A stretch of DNA of 64,000 nt, from assembly GCA_039933105.1 (NCBI GenBank), contig JBDTOT010000019.1:22246-86245 (forward strand), in the 5' to 3' direction. Under the pieces are notes generated by a model. That model did no database searches and was not told the DNA's origin. It saw only the letters and a program-made list of their open reading frames with translations. This DNA is from FEN-1219 sp039933105 (GTDB lineage Bacteria > Pseudomonadota > Gammaproteobacteria > Steroidobacterales > Rariloculaceae). A program made the position numbers and the translations under genes. Every line of letters begins with the position of its first letter. Position 1 is the stretch's first letter. Below are positions 24,870 through 33,645 of this stretch, one piece after another.

Positions 24870-26114
24870 TCAGCGCGGCTCGATTCGCAGCACCGCGCCC
24901 TGGGTTTCATCAGTCAGCACGTAGAGCAGGCCGTCGGGGCCTTGCTTGACGTCGCGTATGCGCTGGTGCAAGTCGACGAGCAGCTCTTCGCGGCGCAGCT
25001 CCTCCATCTTCTCGTTGAACAGAATTCGGCTGAGCTGGCCGGTACCCGGAATCTCGCCGAAACGTAGGCCGCCGACGAACACATCGCCTTTCCACTTAGC
25101 GAGCTTGTCGCCGGTGTAGAACGTGAAGCCGGAAACCGCGATCGCTGGTGTCCAATAGACAAGGGGCGGCTCGTAGCCGTCGTGCGTCGGCAGCTCGTTC
25201 TGCCACGGGCCGGGATAGGTGCGGCCGTAGCTCACGATGGGCCAGCCGTAGTTCTTGCCGGCGTGGATGATGTTCAGCTCGTCGCCACCGTTCGGGCCGT
25301 TCTCGCTCTGCCACACTTCGCCGGTGACGGGATGCACCGCGAGGCCGAGCGAGCTGCGATGGCCGAATGAGTAGATCTCCGGCTTCCAGCCCGCCTGGCC
25401 GACGAAGGGGTTGTCCTTCGGGACGGTGCCGTCGTCATGGATGCGCAGCACTTTGCCCGCGTACGTGTCCTTTTCCTGGGCGTCGCCACCGCTGGTCGCG
25501 ATGTACAGCATGCCATCCTGGCCGAACGCGATCGCCACCGCACCCTGTGTCGGATCGTCGCCGACCCAGATGTCCTTCACGTCGGTGAGCCCGTTCGCCG
25601 TCCACTTCATGCGCGCCACAGCCGCATGATTGCGCTTGTCGCCGACCGGCTTCGTGTAGCTCAAATAAATCAGCTGGTTTTGCGCGTACTGCGGGTGCAG
25701 CACGACGTCCATGTAGCCGTGCACCGCGCCCGGCATGCCGCTCTCGCCGGCGAAATAGGCTTTCGGCCCGCCGCTGACCGCCTTCGGATCGAGCTTGCCG
25801 TTCTTGATCGTGCGCAGCTCGCCGTTGCGCTGCGCGACAAGCATGGTGCCGTCGGGTAGCCACGTCATGCTGAACGGGGACGACAACGCTTTCGTGACGA
25901 CGACGACGCGGATGTCCTGGCCTTCGCCGGTCGCGTACTCGAAGGGGCCGTCGCCGAGCGCTCTGTGCGCCAGCCCTTGCGGCGCGACCGGAATGCCCAT
26001 TTGAAACGGCACATTGCGCTGGGCGAACGCCGCGGGTGCGGCAAGCGCGGCGGCGGCTAAGGCGAGCAAGGAGCCGCTCGAAGCGGCGCGGTGCGTAGAG
26101 CGAGCGATTGGCAT
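24870..26114 (-). CDS. PQQ-dependent aldose/sorbosone-type sugar dehydrogenase (YliI-like)
   Basis: From the ATG at 26114 the protein has 414 residues, beginning with a signal peptide (SSGSLLALAAAALAAPAAFA). The six-bladed propeller of the glucose/sorbosone dehydrogenase family is recognisable from SPFSMTWLPDGTMLVAQR, SFGHRSSLGLAVHPVTGEVW, ENGPNGGDELNIIHAGKNYG and IRDVKQGPDGLLYVLTDE. Such soluble periplasmic enzymes oxidise aldoses with PQQ. The longer frame upstream lacks a signal peptide and overlaps the divergent promoter region, so it was rejected. Adjacent exported genes (26287-28707) suggest a shared role in degrading an external substrate, which is inference. Confidence 0.85.
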   Translation of the reverse strand: MPIARSTHRAASSGSLLALAAAALAAPAAFAQRNVPFQMGIPVAPQGLAHRALGDGPFEYATGEGQDIRVVVVTKALSSPFSMTWLPDGTMLVAQRNGELRTIKNGKLDPKAVSGGPKAYFAGESGMPGAVHGYMDVVLHPQYAQNQLIYLSYTKPVGDKRNHAAVARMKWTANGLTDVKDIWVGDDPTQGAVAIAFGQDGMLYIATSGGDAQEKDTYAGKVLRIHDDGTVPKDNPFVGQAGWKPEIYSFGHRSSLGLAVHPVTGEVWQSENGPNGGDELNIIHAGKNYGWPIVSYGRTYPGPWQNELPTHDGYEPPLVYWTPAIAVSGFTFYTGDKLAKWKGDVFVGGLRFGEIPGTGQLSRILFNEKMEELRREELLVDLHQRIRDVKQGPDGLLYVLTDETQGAVLRIEPR

Positions 26115-26286
26115 GGTATTGAGACCCCCAGAGTTGAACCCGGAGTATAGGGCGACACGCGCGCGTGCCCAAGCGGCGGGGCGAGGGGCGAACGCGACAC
26201 GAGTTTGGACTGCGGCGCTGCGTGACCGTACCGAGTTCGCTATGATTCGGTCAGGCTCGACGGAGCCGACCAAAGGGGGGGAACTG

Positions 26287-27090
26287 ATGCACCGTGGGCT
26301 CATTGTTTGCGTGGCGACCATTCTCATTGGCGCCGCGCCGCTCGTCGGCAATGCGCAGGCCGCTCCGAAACGAATTGGCGGTCATCCAAACCTGAACGGC
26401 CTCTGGCAGTCGATGAGCACGGCCTACTGGAATCTCGAGGGCCATGCAGCTTCGCCGCTGAACGATTTCTGGCGGCTGGGTGCTATCGCTGCGATCCCCG
26501 CCGGTCAAGGTGTCGTGAAGGAAGGCAAGATCCCGTACAAACCCGAGGCCCTCGCGAAACGCGAGCAAAACCGCGCGGGTTGGCCGAAGACGGACCCAGA
26601 GGCTGCCTGCTACTTGCCGGGCATTCCGCGCGCAACTTACCTGCCGTATCCGTTTCAAATCGTGCAAGGCGACGGCGACATACTGTTCGCATATGAGTTC
26701 GCGGCCGCCAATCGCGCCGTTCACATGAAGGACCGTCGCACAATCGACCAAGTGCCCGTGGACATGTGGATGGGCTGGTCCAACGGCCATTGGGAAGGCG
26801 ACACGCTCGTGGTCGAGGTGCTCGCCAACGATGACCGCACATGGCTCGATCGCGCGGGCAACTACCACAGCAGCGCGATGAAGGTGACCGAGCGCTACAC
26901 GCCGCTCGATGCCAACCGGCTGCAGTACGAGGCCACGATCGACGATTCCGAGACGTTCACGAAACCGTGGACGATATCCCTGCACCTCTATCGGCACACG
27001 GAACCGAACGCGGAGCTGCTCGAGTACAAGTGCGTCGAGTTTTCCGAGCACCTGCTCTACAACGAGTTCCTGAAGCAGCCGCTGCCGTAG
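26287..27090 (+). CDS. Exported protein, paralogue of 27565-28707
   Basis: 267 residues from the ATG at 26287, which follows a GGGGGG run. There is a signal peptide (LIVCVATILIGAAPLVGNAQA), then GGHPNLNGLWQSMSTAYWN. The C-terminal half contains GHWEGDTLVVEVLANDDRTW and later SAMKVTERYTPLD, closely parallel to GHFEGNTLVVETTNFTDDTS and SAGMKLTERFRRVD in the minus-strand gene nearby. The family is a large group of uncharacterised exported proteins seen in Acidobacteria-like and Steroidobacter-like genomes (from memory). It shares a transcript direction with the DUF6152 gene 44 bp downstream. Function is unknown. Confidence 0.65.
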   Translation: MHRGLIVCVATILIGAAPLVGNAQAAPKRIGGHPNLNGLWQSMSTAYWNLEGHAASPLNDFWRLGAIAAIPAGQGVVKEGKIPYKPEALAKREQNRAGWPKTDPEAACYLPGIPRATYLPYPFQIVQGDGDILFAYEFAAANRAVHMKDRRTIDQVPVDMWMGWSNGHWEGDTLVVEVLANDDRTWLDRAGNYHSSAMKVTERYTPLDANRLQYEATIDDSETFTKPWTISLHLYRHTEPNAELLEYKCVEFSEHLLYNEFLKQPLP

Positions 27091-27134
27091 GCTCGGCTGC
27101 GGCGCGATCAATCAGGCAATCAGGAGACGAAGAC

Positions 27135-27545
27135 ATGCGAGTCGTGAACTGGTTCGGAGTGCTGGGCGGAGCCGCGCTGATCGCGATGGCCGCGCCGGTC
27201 GTAGCGCATCACTCGTTCGCCGCAGAGTTCGACATCAACCGGCCGATCAAACTCGACGGCGTCGTCACGAAGATGGAGTTAAGCAACCCGCATTCCTGGT
27301 TGCATCTCGAAATCGTGACTGCCACCGGCGAGAAGCAGCAGTGGATGGTGGAGGGCGGGGCGCCGAACGCTCTGATCCGCAACGGCTGGAACCGCAACTC
27401 AGTGGCGCCCGGCACGAAGGTGCATGTCGAAGGTTTTCAGGCCAAGGATCGCTCGTTCCGCGCCAGCGGGCGCGACATCACGTTGCCCGACGGCAAGTCG
27501 CTCTTCATGGGCCAAGGCGGCTCGGCAGCGCCGAGCGCGGAGTAA
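27135..27545 (+). CDS. DUF6152 family exported protein
   Basis: 136 residues from the ATG at 27135 with CAGGAG at 27121-27126. A signal peptide (NWFGVLGGAALIAMAAPVVA) precedes HHSFAAEFDINRPIKLDGVV, KMELSNPHSWLHLEIVTATG and EGFQAKDRSFRASGRDITLP. The HHSFAAEFD start of the mature chain and the NPH(S/A)W motif are what I recall as the DUF6152 hallmark; the N-terminal His pair might bind metal, which is speculation. The gene commonly accompanies proteins like its two neighbours. Confidence 0.75.
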   Translation: MRVVNWFGVLGGAALIAMAAPVVAHHSFAAEFDINRPIKLDGVVTKMELSNPHSWLHLEIVTATGEKQQWMVEGGAPNALIRNGWNRNSVAPGTKVHVEGFQAKDRSFRASGRDITLPDGKSLFMGQGGSAAPSAE

Positions 27546-27564
27546 ACCTCGCGAGCTCGATGGT

Positions 27565-28707
27565 CTATTCGCCGGCGTTGATGTCGAAAATCTCGGCGCC
27601 TTCGCGTGGCCGGCCGTAGATACCGAGGCCCTCCGCGCGCTTCGGCGGCGGTTGGCCTTTGGCCAGCGCCTCGGCCGCTTCGCGATCTAGCGCGCGCTCG
27701 CCTGACAGCGCATGCCCTACCGCGCCGTTGCCCTCGTGGCACGAGTACTCGTACGTCTCGTAGTTCGGCTGCGTCGTGATCATGAGCCGGAACGAGAACG
27801 GCGCAGTGTAGGTGGCCAGATCGTTCACGGTGGCCATGTACTCGATCATGTCCAAATCCACCCGACGGAACCGTTCGGTCAACTTCATTCCCGCGCTATG
27901 TCGTGTGCCGTTGCCGTTCGGGCCGATGCTAGTGTCGTCCGTGAAATTCGTCGTCTCCACTACCAAGGTGTTGCCCTCGAAGTGGCCCCGGGCGTCGCCC
28001 ATGTACTGGCGGATGCTGCCGTCGAGGTGTTTGCGGCTGTCGAGCGGAATGATCCGCGTGTCGTGGATCATTTCGTAGCTGATAGAGATGGCCGTCGGTG
28101 TCTGCACGATCCGCATGCCGTTGCCGTAGATGACCGGTAGCGTCGAGCCGAGTACGCCGCGTGTGATGCAGCGGTCGTACAGCGTGAAGTCCTCGAACGC
28201 GTTGAAGGGTCCCGGACCGAAGGTACCGCGATCGCGGTTGCCCGCACGTGCTTTGGCCGCGGCGGTCATTTCGGGAATTCGACCGTTCGCCGGGCTGACC
28301 ACGAGCGACGAGTAGCCAAACGTACGGATGCCCCATTCGTTACGAAGGAACGTCTCGCGATTCGCCGCGAGATCCTTGCCGCCTTCGTCACGGCCAGCGC
28401 GTTGCTGAAATTCCTCGGGCGTCAGCGTGTCCCGCTCGCCGAAGTTTTCTGGGCGCTGCAGCGGCACGCTGCGCATGTCGTCGGTGCTCCAGACGCCGTC
28501 GAAGCTCGGGTCGCCCCACGACGTGCGCGGAGCCTTCCAGTTGCGTTCCTTGACCGCCGCGGCCGTGGTTTCCGCGGGCACCGAGCGCACGGTCGAAGGT
28601 TTGGCCGTCGGGCCGCCGCCGAAGCCCTGGGCGCAGGCAGCACTCGCGAACAGCACGGCGACCGTCGTCGCGAGACCACAAGGAATGCGGGTGTCGAGGC
28701 GCAGCAT
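27565..28707 (-). CDS. Exported protein, paralogue of 26287-27090
   Basis: 380 residues from the ATG at 28707, chosen because GGGGAG lies 6 nt upstream; an in-frame ATG seven codons earlier has no such site. The signal peptide (CGLATTVAVLFASAACAQG) is followed by WKAPRTSWGDPSFDGVWSTD, a motif repeated across this family (GxPxxxGxW). The C-terminal half aligns by eye with the plus-strand neighbour: GHFEGNTLVVETTNFTDDTS, GMKLTERFRRVD, YEYSCHEGN against YKCVEFSEH. The two genes converge around the DUF6152 gene. Enzymatic role is not known. Confidence 0.65.
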   Translation of the reverse strand: MLRLDTRIPCGLATTVAVLFASAACAQGFGGGPTAKPSTVRSVPAETTAAAVKERNWKAPRTSWGDPSFDGVWSTDDMRSVPLQRPENFGERDTLTPEEFQQRAGRDEGGKDLAANRETFLRNEWGIRTFGYSSLVVSPANGRIPEMTAAAKARAGNRDRGTFGPGPFNAFEDFTLYDRCITRGVLGSTLPVIYGNGMRIVQTPTAISISYEMIHDTRIIPLDSRKHLDGSIRQYMGDARGHFEGNTLVVETTNFTDDTSIGPNGNGTRHSAGMKLTERFRRVDLDMIEYMATVNDLATYTAPFSFRLMITTQPNYETYEYSCHEGNGAVGHALSGERALDREAAEALAKGQPPPKRAEGLGIYGRPREGAEIFDINAGE

Positions 28708-28804
28708 GGCCAACTCCCCATTTGCCAACGTGCGAGTGCGATGGTCGAAGGATAGGCGATTGGCATCGCGTTCTCCATCGGCGCTGGCGCGCGCGCGGCA
28801 CGGC

Positions 28805-29338
28805 TCAGGCGGCCGGCGTCCTCACGGCGCGTAGCGCCTTGTCGAGGTCGGCGACGTCTACGGCACCGAGCTCCGGGCTGAAATGCCGAATTCGCTCGAC
28901 GATCTCGACCGTTTCGAAATAGGGCTGCGCGCAACCTGCGTGCACGAAGCCGCCTGGCTCGAAACGAAACTCCTCGAAGAACACGAGAGCGATCCGCCAT
29001 TCGTCCTTCGCGATCAGCTCTTTGCAGGAGCGACAGCGCGCGCGGCCCGTCGGTGCGCGCTCCGCGCCGTGAATGCGCGGCACGCGGCGGTGCTCGATGC
29101 CGACTTTCGCGGCGGGGATTAGCGCGGCGGCGGTGTCGCCCGATGTGGCCGCGATTTCGAGAAACGGCTCGGGGCGCGCGTAGGCGGCGCACACGACGTG
29201 GAACCACAAAGTCATCTCGCCTTCGCCGAAAGCGTTCGGCTGACGCTCGCCAAAGCGCAGCTCACCCTTGGCGATGGGCCGGCCACAGCCGCGGCATTTG
29301 GCGCGGCCACTCGAGGCAGATTCGATCACGTGCGGCAC
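28805..29338 (-). CDS. Protein with two PARP-type zinc fingers
   Basis: 177 residues with two copies of a C-x2-C...H-x2-C module. Module 1 has SGRAKCRGCGRPIAKGELRF with C15/C18 and then WFHVVC (H47/C50); module 2 has TGRARCRSCKELIAKDEWRI with C102/C105 and then FVHAGC (H133/C136). The SGRAxCxxCxxxIxKxxxR pattern and the W(F/Y)H in module 1 are the hallmark of eukaryotic PARP-type zinc fingers, which recognise DNA breaks. No ADP-ribosyltransferase domain is present. A DNA-binding role is inference. The gene is isolated between unrelated neighbours. Confidence 0.75.
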   Translation of the reverse strand: MPHVIESASSGRAKCRGCGRPIAKGELRFGERQPNAFGEGEMTLWFHVVCAAYARPEPFLEIAATSGDTAAALIPAAKVGIEHRRVPRIHGAERAPTGRARCRSCKELIAKDEWRIALVFFEEFRFEPGGFVHAGCAQPYFETVEIVERIRHFSPELGAVDVADLDKALRAVRTPAA

Positions 29339-29437
29339 GCGGCGATTATAAGCACGCCGCTCTGCCAGTGGCCTTTCGCGATGGGAAGGTCGCGCCTGTT
29401 ATTCTTCTCGCCCATCGGCACGAGACTCGTTCACTCT

Positions 29438-30676
29438 GTGAGCACTTCACCTCCTGCAGCGTCAGAGCAAGCGACCGATACGGCATTCACGATCCTTGCC
29501 GCCATCAGCTTTTGCCACCTGCTGAACGACATGATGCAGTCGCTGCTGCCGGCGATTTACCCGATTCTGAAGGACAGCTACGGCCTCACGTTTGGCCAGA
29601 TCGGCCTCATCACGTTTACGTTCCAGGTAACGGCGTCGCTGCTGCAGCCTGTGATCGGCAACTTCACGGACCGCCGCCCGCAGCCGTATTCGCTCGCCGT
29701 GGGGATGGGATTCTCCTTCTTCGGCTTGCTGCTCCTGTCGCGTGCCAACAGCTTCACGCTGCTGCTCGTTGCGGCGGGGCTCGTCGGCACGGGGTCCGCG
29801 GTGCTGCACCCGGAATCGTCGCGCGTCGCACGAATGGCGGCCGGCAGGCAGCCCGGTCTGGCACAGTCGTTGTTCCAGATGGGCGGCAATCTCGGTTCAT
29901 CGATCGGGCCATTGTTTGCGGCGTCGGTCGTCCTGCGTTTCGGCCAGACTAGCGTGGCATGGTTCGCGCTCGCGGCCGTGCTCGGCATGGTGTTGCTCGT
30001 GCGCGTGGGCCGTTGGTACGTCCAACACGGTATGTTGCGGATGCATGCCGCGGGGCGGCGCGACTCGGCGCGCGAAGTGCCGGCGCACGGCCGCGTGGTC
30101 GTTGCGATGTCCGTTCTCGTCGCGCTCGTGTTCTCGAAGTTCGTCTACACGGCTAGCATCACGAGCTACTACACGTTCTATCTGATCGAGCGCTTCGGTG
30201 TGTCGGTGCGCGCGGCGCAAGTGCATCTCTTCGTGTACTTGGCGTCAGTTGCGCTCGGCACCTTGCTTGGCGGGACCATCGGCGACCGGTTCGGCCGCAA
30301 GGTCGTGATTTGGGTGTCGATCCTGGGTGTGCTGCCGTTCACTCTCGTGCTGCCGTACGCGAACCTGTTTTGGGCCGGCGTGTTAACGGTGCCGATCGGG
30401 TTGATCCTCGCATCGGCGTTTCCCGCGATAGTCGTCTACGGCCAAGAGCTCGTGCCGTTCAAGGTGGGTACCGTCGCAGGGCTGTTCTTCGGCCTCGCGT
30501 TCGGTCTCGGCGGCATCGGCGCAGCTCTCGTGGGGCAGCTCGCGGACGTTCACGGTGTGGAGTTCGTGTTCAAGCTGTGCTCGTGGCTGCCGGCGATCGG
30601 CTTGCTGGCGGCTTTCTTGCCGCGCGTCGAGCCACGAGGCCGGTCGATGCGCCCGCTCGTAGCCCAAAAGACCTAG
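29438..30676 (+). CDS. MFS transporter, fosmidomycin-resistance (Fsr)-like
   Basis: 412 residues from the GTG at 29438 (an ATG at 29381 would add 19 residues; neither has a clear ribosome site). About 12 hydrophobic helices are visible. The first helix region SFCHLLNDMMQSLLPAIYPI and LKDSYGLTFGQIGLITFTFQ match Fsr-type exporters, and GGTIGDRFGRKVVIWVS is the MFS loop motif. Fsr pumps fosmidomycin and other compounds by proton antiport in the inner membrane; the natural substrate here is unknown. Confidence 0.85.
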   Translation: MSTSPPAASEQATDTAFTILAAISFCHLLNDMMQSLLPAIYPILKDSYGLTFGQIGLITFTFQVTASLLQPVIGNFTDRRPQPYSLAVGMGFSFFGLLLLSRANSFTLLLVAAGLVGTGSAVLHPESSRVARMAAGRQPGLAQSLFQMGGNLGSSIGPLFAASVVLRFGQTSVAWFALAAVLGMVLLVRVGRWYVQHGMLRMHAAGRRDSAREVPAHGRVVVAMSVLVALVFSKFVYTASITSYYTFYLIERFGVSVRAAQVHLFVYLASVALGTLLGGTIGDRFGRKVVIWVSILGVLPFTLVLPYANLFWAGVLTVPIGLILASAFPAIVVYGQELVPFKVGTVAGLFFGLAFGLGGIGAALVGQLADVHGVEFVFKLCSWLPAIGLLAAFLPRVEPRGRSMRPLVAQKT

Positions 30677-31450
30677 CATGGCTCGGCGCGAGTACGCGGT
30701 GGCGCCACAGGCTCGCCCTATATATATATGCGTCCGGAGGCCGCGCGGATGAACCCGTGGGGCGCGGTTGCGAACTTACGAGAGGGCGCCGTCTTCGCGC
30801 GTGACATAAGCACTTGGCGATTCGGGCAATTGCGCACCATGCGCGGGCGAGGTGCGTCGTCATAGTGCCGCGCGTCGGCTCGGCGCACCGGCGCGGCCCG
30901 AGGTGTTCGGCTGCGCATCAGTGTCGTCGCGGGCGCAAATGCTTCGTCGTAATGCCACGCGGGAGTATTTTTGGCGGCAAGCGGGGTCCTGTAGAAACCC
31001 CTATGCATGCGCGCGAACATTTGACTACACTAGCCACTCGTTGTCCGCGGCAGTTTTTGGTGTTGGTCAAACAAATGGGGTCGCGAGGCGCACAGCGTCC
31101 TTGCGAGAACGCCTTAGCCGTGCGACGCGATAACTCGAATGAGGTTGGTGCTACGTCCTAGACCCGAATAATCGGGCGAAGGGGGAAAACCCCCCAGGGC
31201 ATGGTAGGGGGAAGTTGTGGACGGTGTTTCAGACTGCCGTTGCGACTGTGTAGGCGGCCTTTCCGGCGAAGCCCGTTCTGGGCTCGCGGTTGTCGGCTGC
31301 GGATTCTTCGTGGAAACTACGTTTTCGATTTGTGGCGCTCGCCCCGGCGAGGGCCCGAGAATCGTTGTCGGCCGCGCCGGCAACGATTAGTTTGTTTTGG
31401 GTTGGCTGGCGTGAGCCTTATGCAGGATCAATTTTCAGGAGGCGCTTGTT
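30677..31450 (+). other. 774-bp intergenic region upstream of the TonB operon
   Basis: No convincing gene. Short open frames exist on both strands but are arginine-rich and lack ribosome sites. It includes an alternating TA run at 30719-30730 and an imperfect palindromic G/C block around 31178-31195 (GGGGGAAAACCCCCC). It presumably carries the promoter and control region of the long TonB operon that begins at 31451; I could not identify a convincing -35/-10 pair. Confidence 0.5.
31437..31442 (+). promoter_or_regulatory. Ribosome binding site of the first TonB-operon gene
   Basis: A perfect AGGAGG 8 nt before GTG 31451 and 11 nt before ATG 31454. It supports a start at one of these codons. 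Confidence 0.8.
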
Positions 31451-32248
31451 GTGATGATGTTCAAAACTAAAGTAGCTGCAGCTACTGGCCCGCGGTTGGT
31501 CCACCTGCTGGTGGCAATCGTGCCGGTCATGTTGGCCGCACCCGCTGGTGCGCAGCTCCAAGAGGCGATCACCGCACAAGTGGCGGCGGACAACCAGGCC
31601 TCCGCTGATCAGAAGCAGGTCAACGATATCCGCGACAAAACGCGCGACGCGGCTGGCCGCTACGCGCAGGCGATGGCCGACGCCGACAGCCTCGACCGCT
31701 ACAACAACCAGCTCAATGAGCAGGTGAAGTCGCAGCAGACGGAAATCGGATCGATCGAGCGACAGCTCAACGAGATCGAAACGACCAACCGCGAAGTGCA
31801 GCCGTTGATGCAGCAGATGGTCGACACGCTCGCGCAGTTCGTGAAGCTCGACGTGCCGTTCCTGATCGAGGATCGGCAAGCTCGTGTGCAGGGCCTCAAA
31901 GACATGATGGCGCGCGCCGACGTAACCATCTCCGAGAAGTACCGCCGGATTCTCGAGGCCTACCAGATCGAGCTCGAATACGGCCGCACGCTGTCGTCCT
32001 ACCAGGGCCGTTTGGGCACTGGCGCCGATGCGCGAACCGTCGAGTTCGTGCAGCTCGGTCGCGTGTCGCTGATGTACCGCACGATCGACGGTAGCGAGAC
32101 CGGCTACTGGGATGCCACCAAGAAGTCCTGGGTACCCGACGCAAGTTATAAGCAAGCGGTCGAGACTGCGATCAAAGTCGCTAAGCGCGACGGCGCTGCC
32201 GAGCTGCTGACCGTGCCTGTTCCGGCCCCGCAGGAGGTGCGGTCGTGA
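31451..32248 (+). CDS. DUF3450 protein, TonB-system associated (copy 1)
   Basis: 265 residues with a signal peptide (VHLLVAIVPVMLAAPAGA), a long coiled coil (QVKSQQTEIGSIERQLNEIE) and a conserved C-terminal block (AYQIELEYGRTLSSYQGRL, RVSLMYRTIDGSETGYWD). This is the DUF3450 family, a periplasmic partner regularly encoded ahead of TtpC/ExbB in TonB2-type loci of Vibrio and related bacteria. A scaffold or outer-membrane-contact role is inferred. Its stop overlaps the following ExbB-like gene. A diverged second copy lies at 36941-37618. Confidence 0.9.
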   Translation: MMMFKTKVAAATGPRLVHLLVAIVPVMLAAPAGAQLQEAITAQVAADNQASADQKQVNDIRDKTRDAAGRYAQAMADADSLDRYNNQLNEQVKSQQTEIGSIERQLNEIETTNREVQPLMQQMVDTLAQFVKLDVPFLIEDRQARVQGLKDMMARADVTISEKYRRILEAYQIELEYGRTLSSYQGRLGTGADARTVEFVQLGRVSLMYRTIDGSETGYWDATKKSWVPDASYKQAVETAIKVAKRDGAAELLTVPVPAPQEVRS

Positions 32249-33645
32249 TGAAAATTAGAACGTTGCTGCCCGTAGTGGCAGTTTTGGGCGCCGTTGCCGC
32301 CCCGGCTTTTGCGCAACAACCGGCAGCCACTGATCTGACCGCTCTGCTGAAGCAGACGCAGCAGGTTCGTTCCGAGGCCGAAGCGAAGTTCGACGCGCGG
32401 CGGCAGGAATTCGAAGGCACGCCTGAAGCGCAGAAAGCGGCGCTGACGACGAAAGCCGATCAGCAGCGTAAGGAGTTCGACACTGCTTCGCAGAAGCTGG
32501 CTGACGCGTACGCGGCCAACGAAGTCCGCATCAACAATCTGAACAACCAACTGCGCGACAAAGCCATGAAGCTTGGCCTCGCCGAGGTGTTCGGGTTGGC
32601 GCGGCAGGCGGCCAATGACGCCTCGACCGTCCTGCAGCAGTCATTGATCACCACGCAGTTCCCGCCCGCGGCAGGTCAACCGTCGCGTGACGAGTGGATG
32701 CGGCAGTTTGCGGCTGCGCGCGGGACGCCGACGGCGGCGGAGCTTGAGCGGGTGTGGATCGAGATCCAACGCGAAATGACGGCCAGCGGCCAGGTCGCGA
32801 AGTACAAGACACGCATCGTTCAACCCGGCGGTCAGAACGTCGACGCGGACGTGATCCGCATCGGACCGTTCAATGCGACGGCGAATGGACAGTTCTTGTC
32901 GTATCTGCCGAATTTGCACGTCTTCACCGTGCTGCCGCGGCAGCTGCCGGCGGAATTCATGAGTGTGGCGGCCGCCTTCCAGAATGCGACGTCCGGCTAC
33001 GCGCAGGCCGTCGTGGATCCTAACCGCGGCGTCCTTGTCGGTATGTACACTGAGCGTCCGACCTTCATGGGTCGTATCCAGCTCGGCCAAGAAATTGGCT
33101 ACGTGATCATGACCGTCGGCGCACTCGGCGCGCTGGCGTTCCTGTTCCAGCTGGTGAGCCTGGTGCTCGTGCGGTTGTCGGTCTCGACCCAGCTGAAGCA
33201 CCTGGATCGCCCGACGCCCAACAATCCGCTCGGCCGCGTTCTGCTCGCCTTCAAGGGTGACAAGAATCGCATTGAGGAGGATTCCGAGGTTGCGGAGCTA
33301 CGGATCACCGAGGCGGTATTACACGAAGTACCGAGACTAGAACGCTTCCAGGCATTCCTGCGGCTGGCAGTTGCGTCCGGCCCGTTGCTCGGCCTGATCG
33401 GTACGGTCTGGGGCATGATCATCACGTTCCAGAGCATCACGGAGTCGGGTTCGAGCGACCCGAAGTTGATGGCCACCGGTATCGGCCAGGCCATGATCGC
33501 CACCGTGTTGGGTCTCGGTGTGGCAATCCCCCTGCTCTTCGCGAACGCGTTGTTGAACTCGTTGTCGCGCGGCGTCGTCCAGGTTCTCGACGAACAGAGC
33601 GCGGGCATGTTGGCGGAAAGCATCGAAAAGAAACGCCATGCTTGA
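32248..33645 (+). CDS. TtpC-like MotA/TolQ/ExbB proton-channel protein (copy 1)
   Basis: About 465 residues, far longer than ExbB. It has a signal peptide, a periplasmic coiled coil (QVRSEAEAKFDARRQEFEG), a TM helix (VIMTVGALGALAFLFQLVSL), and a C-terminal MotA/TolQ/ExbB domain (GPLLGLIGTVWGMIITFQSI, GIGQAMIATVLGLGVAIPLL). This matches TtpC, the extra protein required by TonB2 systems. ATG 32248 shares a base with the upstream stop; GTG 32245 is an alternative start. It overlaps the short ExbB gene by 8 bp, indicating tight coupling. It should form part of the pmf-driven TonB motor in the inner membrane. Confidence 0.9.
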   Translation: MKIRTLLPVVAVLGAVAAPAFAQQPAATDLTALLKQTQQVRSEAEAKFDARRQEFEGTPEAQKAALTTKADQQRKEFDTASQKLADAYAANEVRINNLNNQLRDKAMKLGLAEVFGLARQAANDASTVLQQSLITTQFPPAAGQPSRDEWMRQFAAARGTPTAAELERVWIEIQREMTASGQVAKYKTRIVQPGGQNVDADVIRIGPFNATANGQFLSYLPNLHVFTVLPRQLPAEFMSVAAAFQNATSGYAQAVVDPNRGVLVGMYTERPTFMGRIQLGQEIGYVIMTVGALGALAFLFQLVSLVLVRLSVSTQLKHLDRPTPNNPLGRVLLAFKGDKNRIEEDSEVAELRITEAVLHEVPRLERFQAFLRLAVASGPLLGLIGTVWGMIITFQSITESGSSDPKLMATGIGQAMIATVLGLGVAIPLLFANALLNSLSRGVVQVLDEQSAGMLAESIEKKRHA

